Shown here: one piece after another, positions 38,801 through 41,800 of the stretch
Layout of the letters: every line of letters starts with the position of its first letter
Position numbering within the stretch: position 1 is the stretch's first letter
Source of the DNA: Chitinophaga pendula
Lineage (GTDB): Bacteria; Bacteroidota; Bacteroidia; Chitinophagales; Chitinophagaceae
Assembly (NCBI RefSeq): GCF_020386615.1
Contig: NZ_CP077769.1
Coordinates: forward strand, 2,790,001-2,854,000
DNA length: 64,000 nt
Direction: 5' to 3'
The notes under the pieces: model-generated
The model's input: the letters and a program-made list of their open reading frames with translations, nothing else
What the model was told of the DNA's origin: nothing
The model's database searches: none
Program-made: the position numbers and the translations under genes

Positions 38801-41800
38801 ATAGAGTGCGTTGATCTCGATCGGGTCTCCCAGTTTAGTTCCGGTACCATGTGTTACGATATAACCGATGGTTGCCGGATCTATTTTGTGTTGTTTGTAT
38901 ACGTTTTTGAATAGTTCGGCCTGTGCGTTACCGTTAGGAGCGGTGATGCCATTGCTTTTGCCATCGTAGTTGATACCACTGGCAGCGATGACACCATATA
39001 TGGGATCTCCGTCGGCCTCTGCGCGGGAAAGCGGTTTTAGTACGACAGCTACTACTGCTTCTCCCGGCACCATCCCGTTGGCACGTTGGTCGAATGCGTA
39101 ACATTTGCCATCGGGGGACAACATGCCTGCCTGTCCCATGCTTACAAAGGGTAAAGGTGTGATCATGAGGTTAACGCCGGCGGCGATGGCTACTTCACAC
39201 TCTCCATTGCGGAGGCTGTTACACGCTTGGTGTGCGGCGACGAGTCCGGAGGAGCAAGCGGTATTGATCGCCATTACGGGACCGGAGAAGTTCATAAAGT
39301 AGGCTAACCTGGCGGCCAATATACCGGTATGGTTGGAGGTAACTCCTACCTCCTGCTGGGCCGCTAATAAGCCAAAATCGCCCTCTTCTACGCCTACGAA
39401 CATACCTATACGGCTGGTATTCACTCTTTGTTCTCCATAGCCGGCATCTTCCAGTGCTTTCCAGGCCTCCTGTAATAACAGGCGCTGGCGTGGGTCCATG
39501 CCTGTTGCTTCCAATGGGGAGATGTTGAAAAAGAGCGGATCGAATTCCCGGATGCCAGGAATAGTTCCGCACCATTTGCTGTTTGTTTTGGTGCTATCTG
39601 TTGTAATATCTCCGTAATAGTCCTGCCAGTTAAACCTGTCTGCCGGTATTTCTGTAACAGCATTTGTGCCCTGTTCGAGCATTTTCCACAGCTGTTCGAC
39701 GTTGGCTGCCTGGGGGAATATGCCGCTGATACCGATAATGGCGATCTTTTCCTGAGCGGAAGATGTTTCCTTATTGTTATCACCTGCTGTGGGTTGCGAT
39801 GTAGTTTGCCGGGTAGTATTGCCTGCCCTGGCCGAACCTGCCAGCAATGGTTCTGCGTTGGTACCTGCTGCATAGAATTCTGCCATTACAGCCGGATATT
39901 CTTCCAGCAGGTATCCCGCTAATTTCTCGATGGTGGTATAGCCAAAAAATAAGGCCGGTGTAATTTCCAATTCATAGTAGCCACTTAGTTCGCGTGCGAA
40001 AGTAGCGAGGCTGATGGAGTCGAATCCGAAGTCGGCGAGGTTATCTTTTGTGCCCAGTTTTTCCCGAGCTACTTTTAGTATGTTACAGATAATATTCTTG
40101 AGGTCCCAGGCTACACAGACATCCAGTTCCCATCCTTTCATTTCTTTTTTTCTGCCTTTGCCGGTATGTTGCAGCGGAGTATTACTTACGGCGACTGTTT
40201 CCGACAGGCCCAGTATCTGTGCTATCTTTTGTTGCTGGCCATGCATTACCAGGTATGCGGCGCCCGGGAGAGCGAACAATGTATCCAATAGTGTGAGTGC
40301 TGTGGCCGGAGGCAGTGCTGCCTGTCCACTGCTTTTCAGGTAGAGTGTTGTGCTGTCTTCGGTACCCAGTTGCATGCCACTACCCTGCCATAGTGGCCAG
40401 CTGATGGCTAATGTGCGGCTTTGGGGATGTAGTTCATTACGATATTGGGCATATGCCAGCTGAAAGCGATTACCGATGGCATAGTTACAGCTGCCGAAAT
40501 CGCCTAGGATAGCTGCTGAGGAGGAGAAATAGCAAACGAATTCCGGTTGTGCGCCAGCGAACAATTCATCCAGTAGTAATGTGGCGTGGATCTTGGATTT
40601 GAGTACTTTTTCGAACCCTTCTATATCGTTATTCAATACATCTGTAGCTGTGACAATGCCCGCTGCGTGAACTACGCCATGTACGGTACCGAAACGTTCT
40701 TTTGCTTCCAGGAGACCCGTTGTCATTGCAGTGGCATCGCTGCTATCGGCCTGTATATACAGGACTTCACTCCCCAGGATTTGCAGTTCCTGGAGTAGAT
40801 TGTGACGCGGCTGATCCAGGCTGCCTCTGCCGGTCAGGATCAGGTTTGCTTTTGTACCGGCGGCAATATGACGAGCGACGGCACTGCCCAGTTCTCCTGT
40901 TCCACCTGTTATCAGGTAGGTTTTACCCGCTTTGAATGCCGGTGTACGGGACGGTGTAGTCACGGGGGTGATGCGGCTTACATGACGTTTTCCACTCTTG
41001 TACCAGTAGCTTTCTGCCGGGTTGCCGGCAGCCCGCCAATGGGCCTGTATCGCCTCTTTTGCGGTCATGGCGGTTGTAATACCTATGCTCACATTCACCG
41101 ATGGTAGTATCAGTGACAGGGATCTTTCGAAGCCGATGTATGCATCTGCATAACATTCTTCCAACGCGGTTGCCGGTGCCAACGCTACCAGTATGTACTT
41201 TACGTTTATTTTGCCTTTGTGTAAGGCCTGCAACAGCTGCAAGGGGTATTTAAAGTCGCTGATACGGGATGGCTGTTCAAATGTCCGGAGATCCCAAATG
41301 GTATCCCATTGGTTAGTGTTGCGGATAATGGTCTGTAATGTTTCTTCCAGGCTATCTTCCGCACCTGTATTTCTGGCGAAGGCTATGGGTATTGTGTTGC
41401 CTATTGTCTCTTTCACTAATTTCTCTGTCTCTGTCGTGTTGACGATGCAGATCATACCTTTTGGATAGGCTGTTGCATCCTGTGCATCGGTAGCCGGTTG
41501 CCATTGTTCTGTATACAAAGCAGCGGTAGCATCGGGGGTTGCGGGAGTAACCGGTGGTATTGATACGAAGCGATTAATATTATTGGCGGCTCCTTTTGCG
41601 GGCGCCCAATATCGTTCTTTTGCAAATGGATATACCGGCAGGCTTACTTTGTATGGTGTTGTTTCCGTGTATAACGTTTTCCAATCGATGAGCCCACCTT
41701 TCACCCACCACGCTGCTAATTTTTTCCATTTCCGTTTATTCAACCAGTTGTGTAATATTTCATCGCCGTCTTCCTCTTCTTCTGACGGGGATTCTTTTTT